From positions 1 through 62,892 of the forward strand of contig NZ_NOJZ02000014.1 in assembly GCF_002251085.2 (NCBI RefSeq): DNA of 62,892 bases, given 5' to 3'. A program made the translations under genes and the position numbers. Positions 16,894 to 25,304 of this stretch are shown here, piece after piece. Source of the stretch: Romboutsia maritimum (GTDB lineage Bacteria > Bacillota > Clostridia > Peptostreptococcales > Peptostreptococcaceae). How positions within the stretch are numbered: the first letter of the stretch is position 1; every line of letters starts with the position of its first letter. Under the pieces are notes generated by a model that was given only the letters and a program-made list of their open reading frames with translations, was not told where the DNA came from and searched no databases.

Positions 16894-17940
16894 ATGAAGT
16901 ATATAGGAATAAGGGCAGATGGTGACTGTAATAAAGGAATGGGTCATATAGTGAGATGTACATCTATAGCAAAAGAATTTAATGCTAGAGGAATTAAACC
17001 AATCTTTATAACTAAACAAAATGAAAGTGTAAGCGATTTATTAAGCTCACACAATTTACAATATATAAATATAAAATCTATAGATATAAAGGATGAAATA
17101 AAAGAAATTGAAAAAATTTTAAAAGGACTAAAAATAAATTGTATTTTAACGGATTCATATTGGCTAAGCAATGAATATTTAGAAAGATTAAAAATGATTT
17201 CTAAAATTTTAATATCTATAGATGATAATAGTTTGTATGAATATCCAAGTGATATAGTTATAAATGCTAATATACATGCTAAAGATTTAAATTATAAACT
17301 CAAGAATAAAAGTTGTGTTACATTACTTGGAACTAAATATTCTATACTTAGAAAAGAGTTTCAAGATATAAATCCAATAGAAATAAAACCTAATGTAGAT
17401 AGAATATTAGTTAGTATGGGAGGAGTGGATGTAAATAATTTCACACCTATAGCTTTAGAAAGTTTATCAAAATTAAAATATAATATAATTATAGATGTAG
17501 TAGTTTCAAATGTATTTAAATATAAAGAGAATTTAATTAATATAGCTAAAAAAAATAATAATATAAATCTTATATTCAATCCGATTAATATGAAAGAAGT
17601 CATGGAAAAGTGTGATTTGGCAATTTCTGCATCGGGAACAACAATATATGAATTAGGAGTATTAGGAGTACCAACGATATTAATTCCACAAGTTGATAAT
17701 CAAGTTAATATAGCAAAAAAAGCAAATGATTTAGGTATGATGATAAATTTAGGAAAATACAATGAAATAGATTTATCTAAAATAAATAAAGCAGTTATAA
17801 GACTTATCAATAACATAGATATAAGAGCGAAGATGAGTAAAATATCATCAAGTAGTATAGATAGTAATGGAGTTATAAATATAGTTGATGAAATAATAAA
17901 GTACCAACATAGTTTGGAGGATAAATATGAAAATAGATAA
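16894..17940 (+). CDS. pseG: UDP-2,4-diacetamido-2,4,6-trideoxy-altropyranose hydrolase
   Basis: 348 residues, ATG after AGAGGTG. The N-terminal IRADGDCNKGMGHIVRC is the PseG signature (GxGHxxRC loop with the catalytic His). A GT-B-like C-terminal half contains SASGTTIYELGVLGVP. It removes UDP from the diacetamido sugar, giving the substrate of PseI. Its 3' end overlaps the pseI start by 14 bases. Confidence 0.88.
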   Translation: MKYIGIRADGDCNKGMGHIVRCTSIAKEFNARGIKPIFITKQNESVSDLLSSHNLQYINIKSIDIKDEIKEIEKILKGLKINCILTDSYWLSNEYLERLKMISKILISIDDNSLYEYPSDIVINANIHAKDLNYKLKNKSCVTLLGTKYSILRKEFQDINPIEIKPNVDRILVSMGGVDVNNFTPIALESLSKLKYNIIIDVVVSNVFKYKENLINIAKKNNNINLIFNPINMKEVMEKCDLAISASGTTIYELGVLGVPTILIPQVDNQVNIAKKANDLGMMINLGKYNEIDLSKINKAVIRLINNIDIRAKMSKISSSSIDSNGVINIVDEIIKYQHSLEDKYENR

Positions 17941-18967
17941 CTTTAAAATAGATAACAACTCTTCGTGTTTTATAATAGCTGAATTATCAGCAAATCATGG
18001 CCACAATATAGAAATTGCAAAAAAAACTATAAAATCAGCTAAAGAATGTGGAGCAGATGCTATAAAATTACAAACTTATACTGCTGATACAATGACTATT
18101 GATTGTGATAATGAATACTTTCAAATAAAACAAGGAACTATTTGGGATGGAAAAAAACTCTATGATTTATATAAAGAAGCATATACACCGTGGGAGTGGC
18201 AAAATGAACTTAAAGAATATGCACAGGGTCTAGGATTGATTTGTTTTTCAAGTCCATTTGACAAAAGTGCAGTAGATTTTTTAGAAACTTTAAATATGCC
18301 AGCATATAAAATAGCATCTTTTGAAATAACAGATATACCACTTATAGAATATATAGCATCTAAAGGCAAGCCAGTTATAATATCTACAGGAATAGCAAGT
18401 ATAAAAGATATAGAAGAAGCAGTTACCGCATGTAGAAAAAAAGGAAATAACGATATAATTTTATTAAAATGCACATCTCAGTATCCATCTAAAATAGAAG
18501 ATGCAAATCTAGCAACTATACCAGATTTAAAAAATAGATTTAATGTTTTATCAGGCTTATCAGATCATACTATAAATATAGAAGTTCCTATAACAGCAGT
18601 TTGCTTAGGTGCAAAAGTTATAGAAAAACATTTTATATTGGATAGAAGTATAGGAGGACCTGATGCATCCTTTTCATTAGAACCACATCAATTTAAAGAA
18701 ATGGTAGACTCTATTAGAAAAGTAGAAAAGGCTATAGGATTTATAGATTATGAATTAACAGACAATAAGAAAAAAAGTAGAGAACTTTCAAGGTCTTTAT
18801 TTATAGTTGAAGATATTAAATGTGGGGAGAAACTAACTAAAGATAATGTGAAATCAATAAGACCAGGTTTTGGATTGCATCCAAGGTACTATAATGAAAT
18901 TTTAGGTAAAAAGGTAAATAGATATGTTAAAAAAGGTACACCATTAACTTTTCAATTAATTGATTAA
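17927..18967 (+). CDS. pseI: Pseudaminic acid synthase
   Basis: 346 residues, ATG eight bases after TTGGAGG and inside the pseG 3' end. NeuB/PseI-type TIM barrel: IIAELSANHGHNIEIAK near residue 15, KLQTYTADTMT near 47, LKCTSQYPS near 180, SDHTIN near 210. A C-terminal antifreeze-like SAF domain follows (SLFIVEDIKCGEKLT, IRPGFGLHPRYY). It condenses phosphoenolpyruvate with the PseG product to make pseudaminic acid. Confidence 0.9.
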   Translation: MKIDNFKIDNNSSCFIIAELSANHGHNIEIAKKTIKSAKECGADAIKLQTYTADTMTIDCDNEYFQIKQGTIWDGKKLYDLYKEAYTPWEWQNELKEYAQGLGLICFSSPFDKSAVDFLETLNMPAYKIASFEITDIPLIEYIASKGKPVIISTGIASIKDIEEAVTACRKKGNNDIILLKCTSQYPSKIEDANLATIPDLKNRFNVLSGLSDHTINIEVPITAVCLGAKVIEKHFILDRSIGGPDASFSLEPHQFKEMVDSIRKVEKAIGFIDYELTDNKKKSRELSRSLFIVEDIKCGEKLTKDNVKSIRPGFGLHPRYYNEILGKKVNRYVKKGTPLTFQLID

Positions 18968-18993
18968 ATATAATTTATATATATTTAAAGTAG

Positions 18994-19009
18994 TTTCTAA
19001 ATTTAGAAA
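18994..19009. promoter_or_regulatory. 16-bp perfect palindrome upstream of the small beta-protein genes
   Basis: TTTCTAAATTTAGAAA is self-complementary and lies ~55 bases before the gene at 19065, just ahead of CATATACT (19014-19021), which resembles a sporulation-type -10. It could be an operator or part of a promoter. It may also be chance in AT-rich DNA. Confidence 0.3.
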
Positions 19010-19064
19010 AAATCATATACTGGAAATAAGAGACATATTTAAGATACTACATGGAGGAAATAGG

Positions 19065-19346
19065 ATGGCAGATATAGACATTAGAACCCAAAATACAATT
19101 GATGCAGTTGAAGTATATGAAAATAATGCTGAAAATAAAACATATACTGTAAAAGGAACTATATATAATGAAAGAAATGAATTTGTATATGGAGCATTTG
19201 TTCAAATTTCGGAAATCGACCCAGATACAAAAATAACTAAATTTCTAGGTTTTACTTTTACAGATGAATATGGATTTTATTCATTTACTATAGATGCTTT
19301 CAACGATAAGTTTTATGAACTAGCTATATTTTCGCCACTAAATTAG
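19065..19346 (+). CDS. Small beta-sandwich protein without signal peptide (carboxypeptidase-regulatory-like)
   Basis: 93 residues from the ATG after GGAGGAAATAGG. A longer frame starting in pseI has no site and was not used. The core TYTVKGTIYNERNEFVYGAFVQI plus FTFTDEYGFYSFTI follows the pattern of carboxypeptidase-regulatory-like/transthyretin-like repeats (new-strand, 'GA.V.I', 'TDE.G.Y.F'; written here in two pieces). It has no signal peptide, membrane helix or cysteine. It is similar in design to the products at 19363 and 21562, all ending in a short hydrophobic strand. Together with pse genes and a Maf transferase this suggests a glycosylated surface or spore structural protein. Function not known. 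Confidence 0.65.
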   Translation: MADIDIRTQNTIDAVEVYENNAENKTYTVKGTIYNERNEFVYGAFVQISEIDPDTKITKFLGFTFTDEYGFYSFTIDAFNDKFYELAIFSPLN

Positions 19347-19362
19347 TAATAGGAGAAATTAT

Positions 19363-19650
19363 ATGAGTGAGTCAAAAAAAATTATAATATCAGGGAAAAA
19401 CTTAGTTGAAAATGAAGTTTTAAATATTAATACAACTTTAGCGAATAATAAATATTTTTTTCTAAAAGGAATTGTATATACTCCAAAAGGAGAAACACTT
19501 CCAAATGCAGCTATAGAAGTTTTTGAAGTAGATAACAGTACAAATCCACCCCAAAAATATAGTATAGGAGTGACTTTTACTATTGAAGATGGAAGCTATG
19601 GTATTTCACTTTTAACAGGTAAATCCTATGTGTTGGTTGTTTATTCTTAG
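19363..19650 (+). CDS. Small beta-sandwich protein, paralogue of the 19065 product
   Basis: 95 residues, ATG after TAGGAG, 16 bases after the preceding stop. FFLKGIVYTPKGETLP then NAAIEVFEVDN and GVTFTIEDGSYGISL repeat the carboxypeptidase-regulatory-like pattern of its neighbour. It ends in SYVLVVYS. There is no signal peptide, cysteine or membrane helix. Its stop codon lies inside the left arm of the terminator at 19635, so the two small genes form one transcript end. Confidence 0.65.
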   Translation: MSESKKIIISGKNLVENEVLNINTTLANNKYFFLKGIVYTPKGETLPNAAIEVFEVDNSTNPPQKYSIGVTFTIEDGSYGISLLTGKSYVLVVYS

Positions 19651-19690
19651 TTATAGATTTTTAATAAGGAAGAGTAAACAACCTTTTTAT
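19635..19690 (+). terminator. Terminator overlapping the end of the 19363 gene
   Basis: GGTTGTTTATTCTT (19635-19648) pairs with AAGAGTAAACAACC (19670-19683) with one wobble, then TTTTTAT. The left arm is coding sequence. Confidence 0.75.
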
Positions 19691-19761
19691 GTATTTAAAC
19701 TCAAATTTATTAGTGCAATAAATTGTTATGCTAGAAATTGTTAGAAAGGTAGTGAAAATAA

Positions 19762-21456
19762 GTGAAACTGAATATATCAAATGGGGATGTGACTATAGAT
19801 AGTATAGGTGAGTATGAAATTATAGGGAGTAGTAAAGTACATAATATACATGTGAATTCTAAGGCGACTATAATTTTAGATAATGTAGATATAGACGTAA
19901 GTAAAGAATCAAAGGCAGCAATTGATGTAGATAAGTCTGGAAATGTAATCATTTCACTTAGAGGTGAAAATAAACTTAAAAGTGGTGATAACTATGCGGG
20001 CATACAGATGAATGGTAAGTGTAAAGTTTTGATAAAAGGTGAAGAAAATTTGTCTAGTTTAAATATAGAGTCGGGAACATCAGCAGCAGGAATAGGAGGA
20101 GGATATGGAGATGATTTGGATGGCGAATTGATAATAGAAGGAGGAATTATAAATATATTATCAACAAGAGAAGGAGCAGGAATAGGAGGGGGAAATGGAA
20201 CAATAAGAGGAGGAAATTTAAGTGGAAATGTAACTATAAATGATGGAAATTTAAATATAACATCTGGTAATTATGGAGGATCTGGAATTGGTGGAGGATG
20301 TAGTGGAGATTTAAGCGGAGAAGTAATTATAAATGGTGGAAAAATAACTTCAGTAGCAGGAAAATATGGAATAGGAGCAGGAATAGGAGGAGGATATGAT
20401 GCTAATTTAAGTGGTAAATTAATAATAAATAAAGGAGAAGTATTAGCTATAGGAGGAGAAGGAGCCTCAGGAATAGGAGGAGCAATTAATATAACCAAAG
20501 GAGGAAATCTAAGCGGAGAAGTAATTATAAATGGAGGTAGTATAACGGCGAAAGGAGGTTTATATTTAGAAAAATATGGAGGAGCAGGAATAGGAGGAGG
20601 ATATAATGGAAATTTTAGTGGAAAATTAATTTTAAATGATGGAGAAATAACTGCAGACAAAGCAGGAAATGCAAATGATATAGGAGGAGGCTCAAATGGA
20701 GAAATTACAGGGAAAGTAATTATAAAGATAGATAAAATACAAGTTAATCCAACATCATTAGACCTATATATAGGAGAATCTAAAATAATCACTTCTATTG
20801 TAACTATAAATCCTGAAGTACATGCTAATATATCTAATTTTGAAAAAGTAAAATATTTATCAGAAGATACAACTGTAGCAACAGTTAATAAAAATGGATT
20901 AGTATCAGCAGTAGGTAAAGGAAAAACAAAAATAATTGTAATTTCTATGCTTGATGAAACTAAATCAGCTATTTGTAGTATAAATGTGAGTAATGAAATT
21001 ATAAAAATAGGTGAAATTGATTTACTTATTCAGGTAAATAAAGAAGAATTAAATATTGACGAACTTGAAAACATTATATGCTATGGAAATAATCCTATAA
21101 TAAAAGATTTATATATAGATGAAAATATTGAGAATTTTAATGTTGATGTAATCTTACCAGATTGCAAAGAAAAGGTAAATTCAATTGTAGAGTATAAAAA
21201 AATAAGCTTATATTTATGTATAACTTACTCTATAGCTCTTTATACCACTAAAGCATGTATGGAAAACTTAAAAATATATGCTCTGCAAAAGAGTGAAATA
21301 TCTTCACATTTAGAATTTTGTTTAAGTAAAGATGAAGACTTTGATATAAATAAATTTAAAATAATATTAAATCCTAAATATGAAATTGATAAAAATTATT
21401 CTAATAAGTATTATTTGTTTAAAATAAGTGGAACTATTGGATTAGTAAAAAACTAA
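19762..21456 (+). CDS. Glycine-rich beta-helix protein with BIG2 domain
   Basis: 564 residues from a GTG start after AAAGGTAG. No signal peptide is present. Residues ~1-105 are beta-rich. Residues ~108-320 contain six or seven degenerate repeats of about 32-36 residues, each with (A/S)GIGGG and LSGxVIINxGxI, the pattern of a right-handed beta-helix. A bacterial Ig-like group 2 (BIG2) domain follows at ~322-408 (IQVNPTSLDLYIGES, STVATVN-type strand, GLVSAVGKGKTKI). The final ~150 residues are not recognised. Long and repetitive yet signal-less, it fits a mother-cell-made spore surface protein or a cargo of a non-Sec route. This is an inference. Confidence 0.7.
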   Translation: MKLNISNGDVTIDSIGEYEIIGSSKVHNIHVNSKATIILDNVDIDVSKESKAAIDVDKSGNVIISLRGENKLKSGDNYAGIQMNGKCKVLIKGEENLSSLNIESGTSAAGIGGGYGDDLDGELIIEGGIINILSTREGAGIGGGNGTIRGGNLSGNVTINDGNLNITSGNYGGSGIGGGCSGDLSGEVIINGGKITSVAGKYGIGAGIGGGYDANLSGKLIINKGEVLAIGGEGASGIGGAINITKGGNLSGEVIINGGSITAKGGLYLEKYGGAGIGGGYNGNFSGKLILNDGEITADKAGNANDIGGGSNGEITGKVIIKIDKIQVNPTSLDLYIGESKIITSIVTINPEVHANISNFEKVKYLSEDTTVATVNKNGLVSAVGKGKTKIIVISMLDETKSAICSINVSNEIIKIGEIDLLIQVNKEELNIDELENIICYGNNPIIKDLYIDENIENFNVDVILPDCKEKVNSIVEYKKISLYLCITYSIALYTTKACMENLKIYALQKSEISSHLEFCLSKDEDFDINKFKIILNPKYEIDKNYSNKYYLFKISGTIGLVKN

Positions 21457-21511
21457 TTAATATACGACAAAAAGTAGAATAAAGTAACATTAGTGCGATT
21501 TGAGAATATAC

Positions 21512-21543
21512 ATATATTAAGGATTTATAAATCCTTAATATAT
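21512..21543 (+). promoter_or_regulatory. Perfect 32-bp palindrome in the leader of the 21562 gene
   Basis: Every base from 21512 to 21543 is matched in the palindrome centred on TTTATAAA. In RNA it would form a 14-16 bp stem with almost no loop, ending about ten bases before the ribosome binding site GGAGAG. It could stabilise the 5' end of an abundant mRNA or be an operator. It has no T-run after it, so it is not a normal terminator. Confidence 0.6.
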
Positions 21544-21561
21544 TTATATAGGAGAGATATT

Positions 21562-21861
21562 ATGGCAGTAAATAGTTATAAACCTAAAGCAGTTAGTGTT
21601 AATGCTATTAGTCCTAAGAGTAATATAATAACATCTCAAAAGTTAACTACAGCATTATGGAGCCATATATTATTAAATGGTACAGCTAAATTATCAGGTG
21701 GAGGAATTGTAACAAGTGCAGCAGTTTTGGTTTGGACTATAACAACAGTTGCGAATCAAAGTATAGCTAATGCTTTTACTGGAACTTTTACAGACAATCA
21801 AGGAAGATATGCAGTAACTGTTCCAACATCTCAAAAGTTAACTATTAGAGTATACAGTTAA
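21562..21861 (+). CDS. Small Ser/Thr-rich beta protein without signal peptide
   Basis: 99 residues from the ATG after AGGAGAG. A 5' extension to 21493 would run through the palindrome and lacks a site. The sequence is rich in Ser, Thr, Ala and Val (VSVNAISPKSNIITSQKLTT, SAAVLVWTITTVANQS). It ends in the strand pattern GRYAVTVPTSQ / LTIRVYS, like the 19065 and 19363 products. There is no signal peptide, cysteine or charge clusters. The high Ser/Thr content and the Maf transferase gene directly downstream make it the best local candidate for an O-glycosylated, possibly self-assembling surface protein. Confidence 0.6.
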   Translation: MAVNSYKPKAVSVNAISPKSNIITSQKLTTALWSHILLNGTAKLSGGGIVTSAAVLVWTITTVANQSIANAFTGTFTDNQGRYAVTVPTSQKLTIRVYS

Positions 21862-21876
21862 TAATATGAATTAAAA

Positions 21877-21906
21877 GAAGATTAGCTTATGGCTAATCTT
21901 CAATTT
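21877..21906 (+). terminator. Terminator after the 21562 gene
   Basis: GAAGATTAGC and GCTAATCTTC form a perfect 10-bp stem with loop TTATG, then AATTTTAAT. The T-run is weak and may allow read-through into the Maf gene. Confidence 0.65.
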
Positions 21907-21945
21907 TAATATTAAAAAAATATAGTAATTATACTAGGAGGATCT

Positions 21946-23673
21946 ATGTTTAACTTAAAAAAGCATAAAAGTAAAGATAACTATGAGTTATATGAAGTAG
22001 ATATTGATAATAAAGTATATTTTTTAGGAGATAAAGAAAATTATAAAAAAAATATACAGGATTTAATAGATAATTTAGAGGGACTTTTATTTGATTCTAT
22101 AGTATTTATATTTGGTATTGATAGTGGAGAATATATTAATGAGTTAGAAAATAATATATGTAGTTATAATAAAGTTATAATAATAGAACCAAATAAAGAA
22201 ATCTATGAAAGTCACAAGGAAATCATATCAAAAGATAATATAAAATTGATACTATATGATGAAGAGGTTATTGAGAATTTTCTTAAAGGATTAATAAATT
22301 ATAAAAATTTTAATAGATTATTTGTTCATAGCTTTGGAAACTACGAGAATGTATATAAAGAGGAATATAAAAAATTCATAGAAATCTTGGATAATAGATA
22401 TTTAGTAGCTATGTCAACATTAGGATTAGATAATATGTTCAGAAAGATATTTTTTGAAAATATGATTTCAAATTTGTCTCAGCTAAACAATTCATCGCCT
22501 TTAAATTCATATATAGAATGTAATAATAATATACCAGCCATAATAGTGTCTGCAGGACCATCATTAGATGAAAATATTCAAACTATGTTAAAGTACAAAG
22601 ATTATTTAGATAAATTTTTTATAATAGCAGGAAATAGAACTATGGGAACTCTAATAGAAAATGAAATTATTCCTAATCTAGTTATATCTGTAGATCCAGC
22701 ACAAATAAATTATGATATGATGAAAAAATATCTAAATAGTGATGTTCCTTTCGCTTTTTACGAATATAGTAACAAAGATTTAGTTAAAGAATATAAAGGT
22801 GAAAAAATATATATATCGCAATTATTTTCAAGAACAATAGAAGATTTAAAAAACTTAACAGGTACTTACACTGGGGGTTCAGTTGCTCATATTTGTATAG
22901 ATACAGCGAGACTTATGGGATGTAATCCGATAATATTAGTCGGTCAAGATTGTGCACTTACTTATGACAAACATCATTCTGATAATGCGACTTTTGATAT
23001 AGATAAAAATCCAGGTGAATTAGAAAAAATTTTAGTGAAGGATGTATATGGAAATGAAATAAAAACAACACTATCATTAAATTTTTTTAAGATGAAGATT
23101 GAGGAGTATATAAAAATAATTCAACAACAGAATGATGTTAAGTTTATAAATGCATCTTATGGAGCAGATATAATAGGTGCCCCTCATAAGGAATTAGAAG
23201 AAGTAATAACATCTATAAATTTTTCTAAATGTGTTAAAAAATTAGTTCCTGACAAATCTATAAGTATAGACTCAAGTGAAATAGTAAAATCAATACTACA
23301 ACATATAAATAAATTTATATATAAATCAGATGAGTGTATAAATTTGTGTAACAAACTTTTAAATAGTAAAGCTAAAGAATCATTAATGGATATGAAAGAA
23401 GATGATATAAATTTACAACAGTTTTTATATATAATGGAAATTATAGATGAATTTGAATATAGTACAATAAGTTATTACTTAGGAAGCTATTTAACTAAAT
23501 TTTTATTTGATATAAGACAAAAATATTTTGAAATGACTGCAAAAGATTACGACCAGTTAACTTCTAACTTTAAATATCAATGTAGTACTTTTTTGAATTA
23601 TTTTAAGGAATTAAAAACTATGCTAGAAGAAGTAAAAGAAGTATTTTTAAAGGTATCACAAAATGTAAATTAA
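21946..23673 (+). CDS. Maf/DUF115 family protein glycosyltransferase
   Basis: 575 residues, ATG after AGGAGGATC. The central region (residues ~190-400) has the DUF115/MAF_flag10 motifs: PAIIVSAGPSLDENI, IIAGNRTMGTLIENEIIPNL, GSVAHICIDTARLMGCNPI and LVGQDCALTYDKHH. This family is known for transferring pseudaminic or legionaminic acid to Ser/Thr of flagellin. Here no flagellin or flagellar gene is nearby; the adjacent genes encode signal-less beta proteins and the full pse pathway. The predicted donor is CMP-pseudaminic acid; the acceptor is inferred to be a neighbour. Confidence 0.85.
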   Translation: MFNLKKHKSKDNYELYEVDIDNKVYFLGDKENYKKNIQDLIDNLEGLLFDSIVFIFGIDSGEYINELENNICSYNKVIIIEPNKEIYESHKEIISKDNIKLILYDEEVIENFLKGLINYKNFNRLFVHSFGNYENVYKEEYKKFIEILDNRYLVAMSTLGLDNMFRKIFFENMISNLSQLNNSSPLNSYIECNNNIPAIIVSAGPSLDENIQTMLKYKDYLDKFFIIAGNRTMGTLIENEIIPNLVISVDPAQINYDMMKKYLNSDVPFAFYEYSNKDLVKEYKGEKIYISQLFSRTIEDLKNLTGTYTGGSVAHICIDTARLMGCNPIILVGQDCALTYDKHHSDNATFDIDKNPGELEKILVKDVYGNEIKTTLSLNFFKMKIEEYIKIIQQQNDVKFINASYGADIIGAPHKELEEVITSINFSKCVKKLVPDKSISIDSSEIVKSILQHINKFIYKSDECINLCNKLLNSKAKESLMDMKEDDINLQQFLYIMEIIDEFEYSTISYYLGSYLTKFLFDIRQKYFEMTAKDYDQLTSNFKYQCSTFLNYFKELKTMLEEVKEVFLKVSQNVN

Positions 23674-23725
23674 TATCATAATATAATCAAAATTAATATA
23701 GATTTTAATAAATGGAGGAGTACGT

Positions 23726-24022
23726 ATGGTTAATAAAGTTACTATAGATGGTAAAGAGTATACAGAGAGAGTTATTAGTTCTATGGATATAGATGGGGTT
23801 AAAACTATTCAACACATAATACCACCACAAGCAGCTAAAGCAGATGCCTCTGCAAATGTAACTATAAATTTAGAAGGAGATAAAGTTGAACAATCTAGTT
23901 TACTACAAACACAATCAATAGAAAATAAAGAAGAAATTAGTGCATTAAAATTAGGCGAAAACAAAGAAGATAAGTCTTGGATAAAAAAAATATTTGATTC
24001 AATAAAAAAATTATTTGCTTAA
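23726..24022 (+). CDS. Small protein of unknown function, end of the glycosylation cluster
   Basis: 98 residues, ATG after TGGAGGAG. A beta-prone start (VTIDGKEYTERVISS) is followed by VTINLEGDKVEQSS, a Gln/Glu-rich middle and a basic amphipathic C-terminal helix (SWIKKIFDSIKKLFA). It has no signal peptide and no family recognised. It is 52 bases behind the Maf gene and before the terminator at 24046, so it belongs to that transcript. A chaperone or targeting partner for the glycosylated protein is one possibility without direct support. Confidence 0.6.
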   Translation: MVNKVTIDGKEYTERVISSMDIDGVKTIQHIIPPQAAKADASANVTINLEGDKVEQSSLLQTQSIENKEEISALKLGENKEDKSWIKKIFDSIKKLFA

Positions 24023-24045
24023 TAAAATATTTATAATTGAAGTTT

Positions 24046-24100
24046 AATAAGGGATTGTCTCAAAAATTTTATACTTTTAAGACAATCCCTTATTTTTTTA
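24046..24100 (+). terminator. Rho-independent terminator
   Basis: AATAAGGGATTGTCT pairs with AGACAATCCCTTATT (24080-24094), followed by TTTTTTA. It closes the surface-glycosylation cluster. Confidence 0.9.
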
Positions 24101-24106
24101 TTTTAA

Positions 24107-24637
24107 TTATCTTAAGTTAAAAGAACTTTTTACTCGAATTAAAAATTTATTCCAAACAAGACTTATTGAAATAAATTGAACTGGTATCATAACTAAAACC
24201 TTAATAATACGAGTAGGTAGTAAAGCAATGTAACCTTTGCCCATAAGTATTGATAACCATAATGTATCTAGAACTAAATTAAGGATAAGGCATACTACTA
24301 AAACGGAAATAAGTATTCTTATAGTATACTTAGGTTTGTTATACAAAAGAATGCCATAAGTAAATCCTGTAAGAAAAGCTGTTAATGTAAAACCAGGAAA
24401 ATATGTGCCAGTTGGAAATAAAATAAATCCAATTAAATCAGCAAATATAGCTGCAATTCCAGCAGTCCATGATCCATATAATATTCCCATTATAGCTAAC
24501 GGTAAAAAACCAAATCCTATTCTAACTATAGGTGTATGTATTGATAAAAATCTTGATAATATTACTTCTAATGCTATTAATAGTGCAAGTTCAGTAATTG
24601 TTTTTGAATTAAATTTTTTACTTGTTTGTTGACTCAT
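24107..24637 (-). CDS. folT: ECF transporter folate-type S component
   Basis: 176 residues from the ATG preceded by AAGGTGG; an upstream ATG at 24670 lacks a site. Five to six membrane helices. Diagnostic FolT-type sequence: VRIGFGFLPLAIMGILYG and LFPTGTYFPGFTLTAFL. It should bind folate or a related vitamin and share an ECF energising module encoded elsewhere. I looked for a tetrahydrofolate riboswitch in the upstream ~200 bases and did not find the conserved core. Confidence 0.8.
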   Translation of the reverse strand: MSQQTSKKFNSKTITELALLIALEVILSRFLSIHTPIVRIGFGFLPLAIMGILYGSWTAGIAAIFADLIGFILFPTGTYFPGFTLTAFLTGFTYGILLYNKPKYTIRILISVLVVCLILNLVLDTLWLSILMGKGYIALLPTRIIKVLVMIPVQFISISLVWNKFLIRVKSSFNLR

Positions 24638-24859
24638 AATAACCACCTTATTATTAGAAATTATCAACATATAGGCATTTTATGAATATGATTAAAGTCG
24701 AATTATTAAGCGTATATGTAAATTATTTATATTAAAATTATAGCATAACTAAAAGTTGGTGTAATAAAAAATATAAAATATAACTCGTTGTACTAGTTAA
24801 ATTTTACACTAATAAAACTCCAACAAATATAAAAACCTAAGATTACACCAAAATTAAAA

Positions 24860-24893
24860 TAAAAAGCTACTAGATTTAACTAGTAGATTTTTG
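24860..24893 (-). terminator. Terminator on the minus strand
   Basis: CTACTAG and CTAGTAG pair around a 6-base loop, with CTTTTTATTTT following on the minus strand. It lies just past the decayed sortase-type gene tail at 24899-25018. Confidence 0.6.
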
Positions 24894-24898
24894 ATAAA

Positions 24899-25018
24899 TT
24901 ATACTTTAGCATTAACAGTTATATTAGATATTGATCGCTTCTTTTCTATAAATACAACTATAATACTTAATATAGTAACTATAATTGAGACTAAAGTTAT
25001 TATATTAGTCCCAACTTG
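24899..25018 (-). pseudogene. Remnant of a sortase-anchored protein C-terminus
   Basis: On the minus strand a 39-codon frame reads QVGTN, then one hydrophobic helix (IITLVSIIVTILSIIVVF) and IEKKRS, which is the layout of a cell wall sorting signal tail with a degraded PxTG motif. A stop codon lies immediately upstream and no longer frame precedes it. The following terminator supports a former gene. The rest of 25019-25304 is AT-rich with no other coding sequence seen. Confidence 0.4.
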
Positions 25019-25304
25019 TTATTCTTTTTTAAGTTGCTTATTGAAATAGTTAATTTGTAGTAATATGTCGTAATTTTTGTAATAAAAAAGCATAAATTGT
25101 AATAAATACCATGTTATAATAGTCCAAGTAAATGATTAAAAAACGGAAAACTATTTTTATATATACTACTTTACCAAACTTAGCATTAATTATTATGTGT
25201 ATTTATAGGATTATAGGACTGTTTTTCATTACTATATTAATGATATATTCGATTTTGACACGCATCTCGGTGTTCCCATAGTTAATTTAAGGAGTGTGAT
25301 TAAT

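Noticed and set aside
20271..20792. 173-codon Pro-rich frame on the minus strand
   Set aside because: Exact antisense of the glycine-rich repeats of the 19762 gene (Gly codons read as Pro); no start site.
24638..24890. Possible tetrahydrofolate riboswitch upstream of folT
   Set aside because: The conserved GUUAAGUG and GCAUCCGC-type core was looked for on the minus strand and not seen; GTTGG/CCAAC at 24755 and 24821 can pair but does not match the motif.
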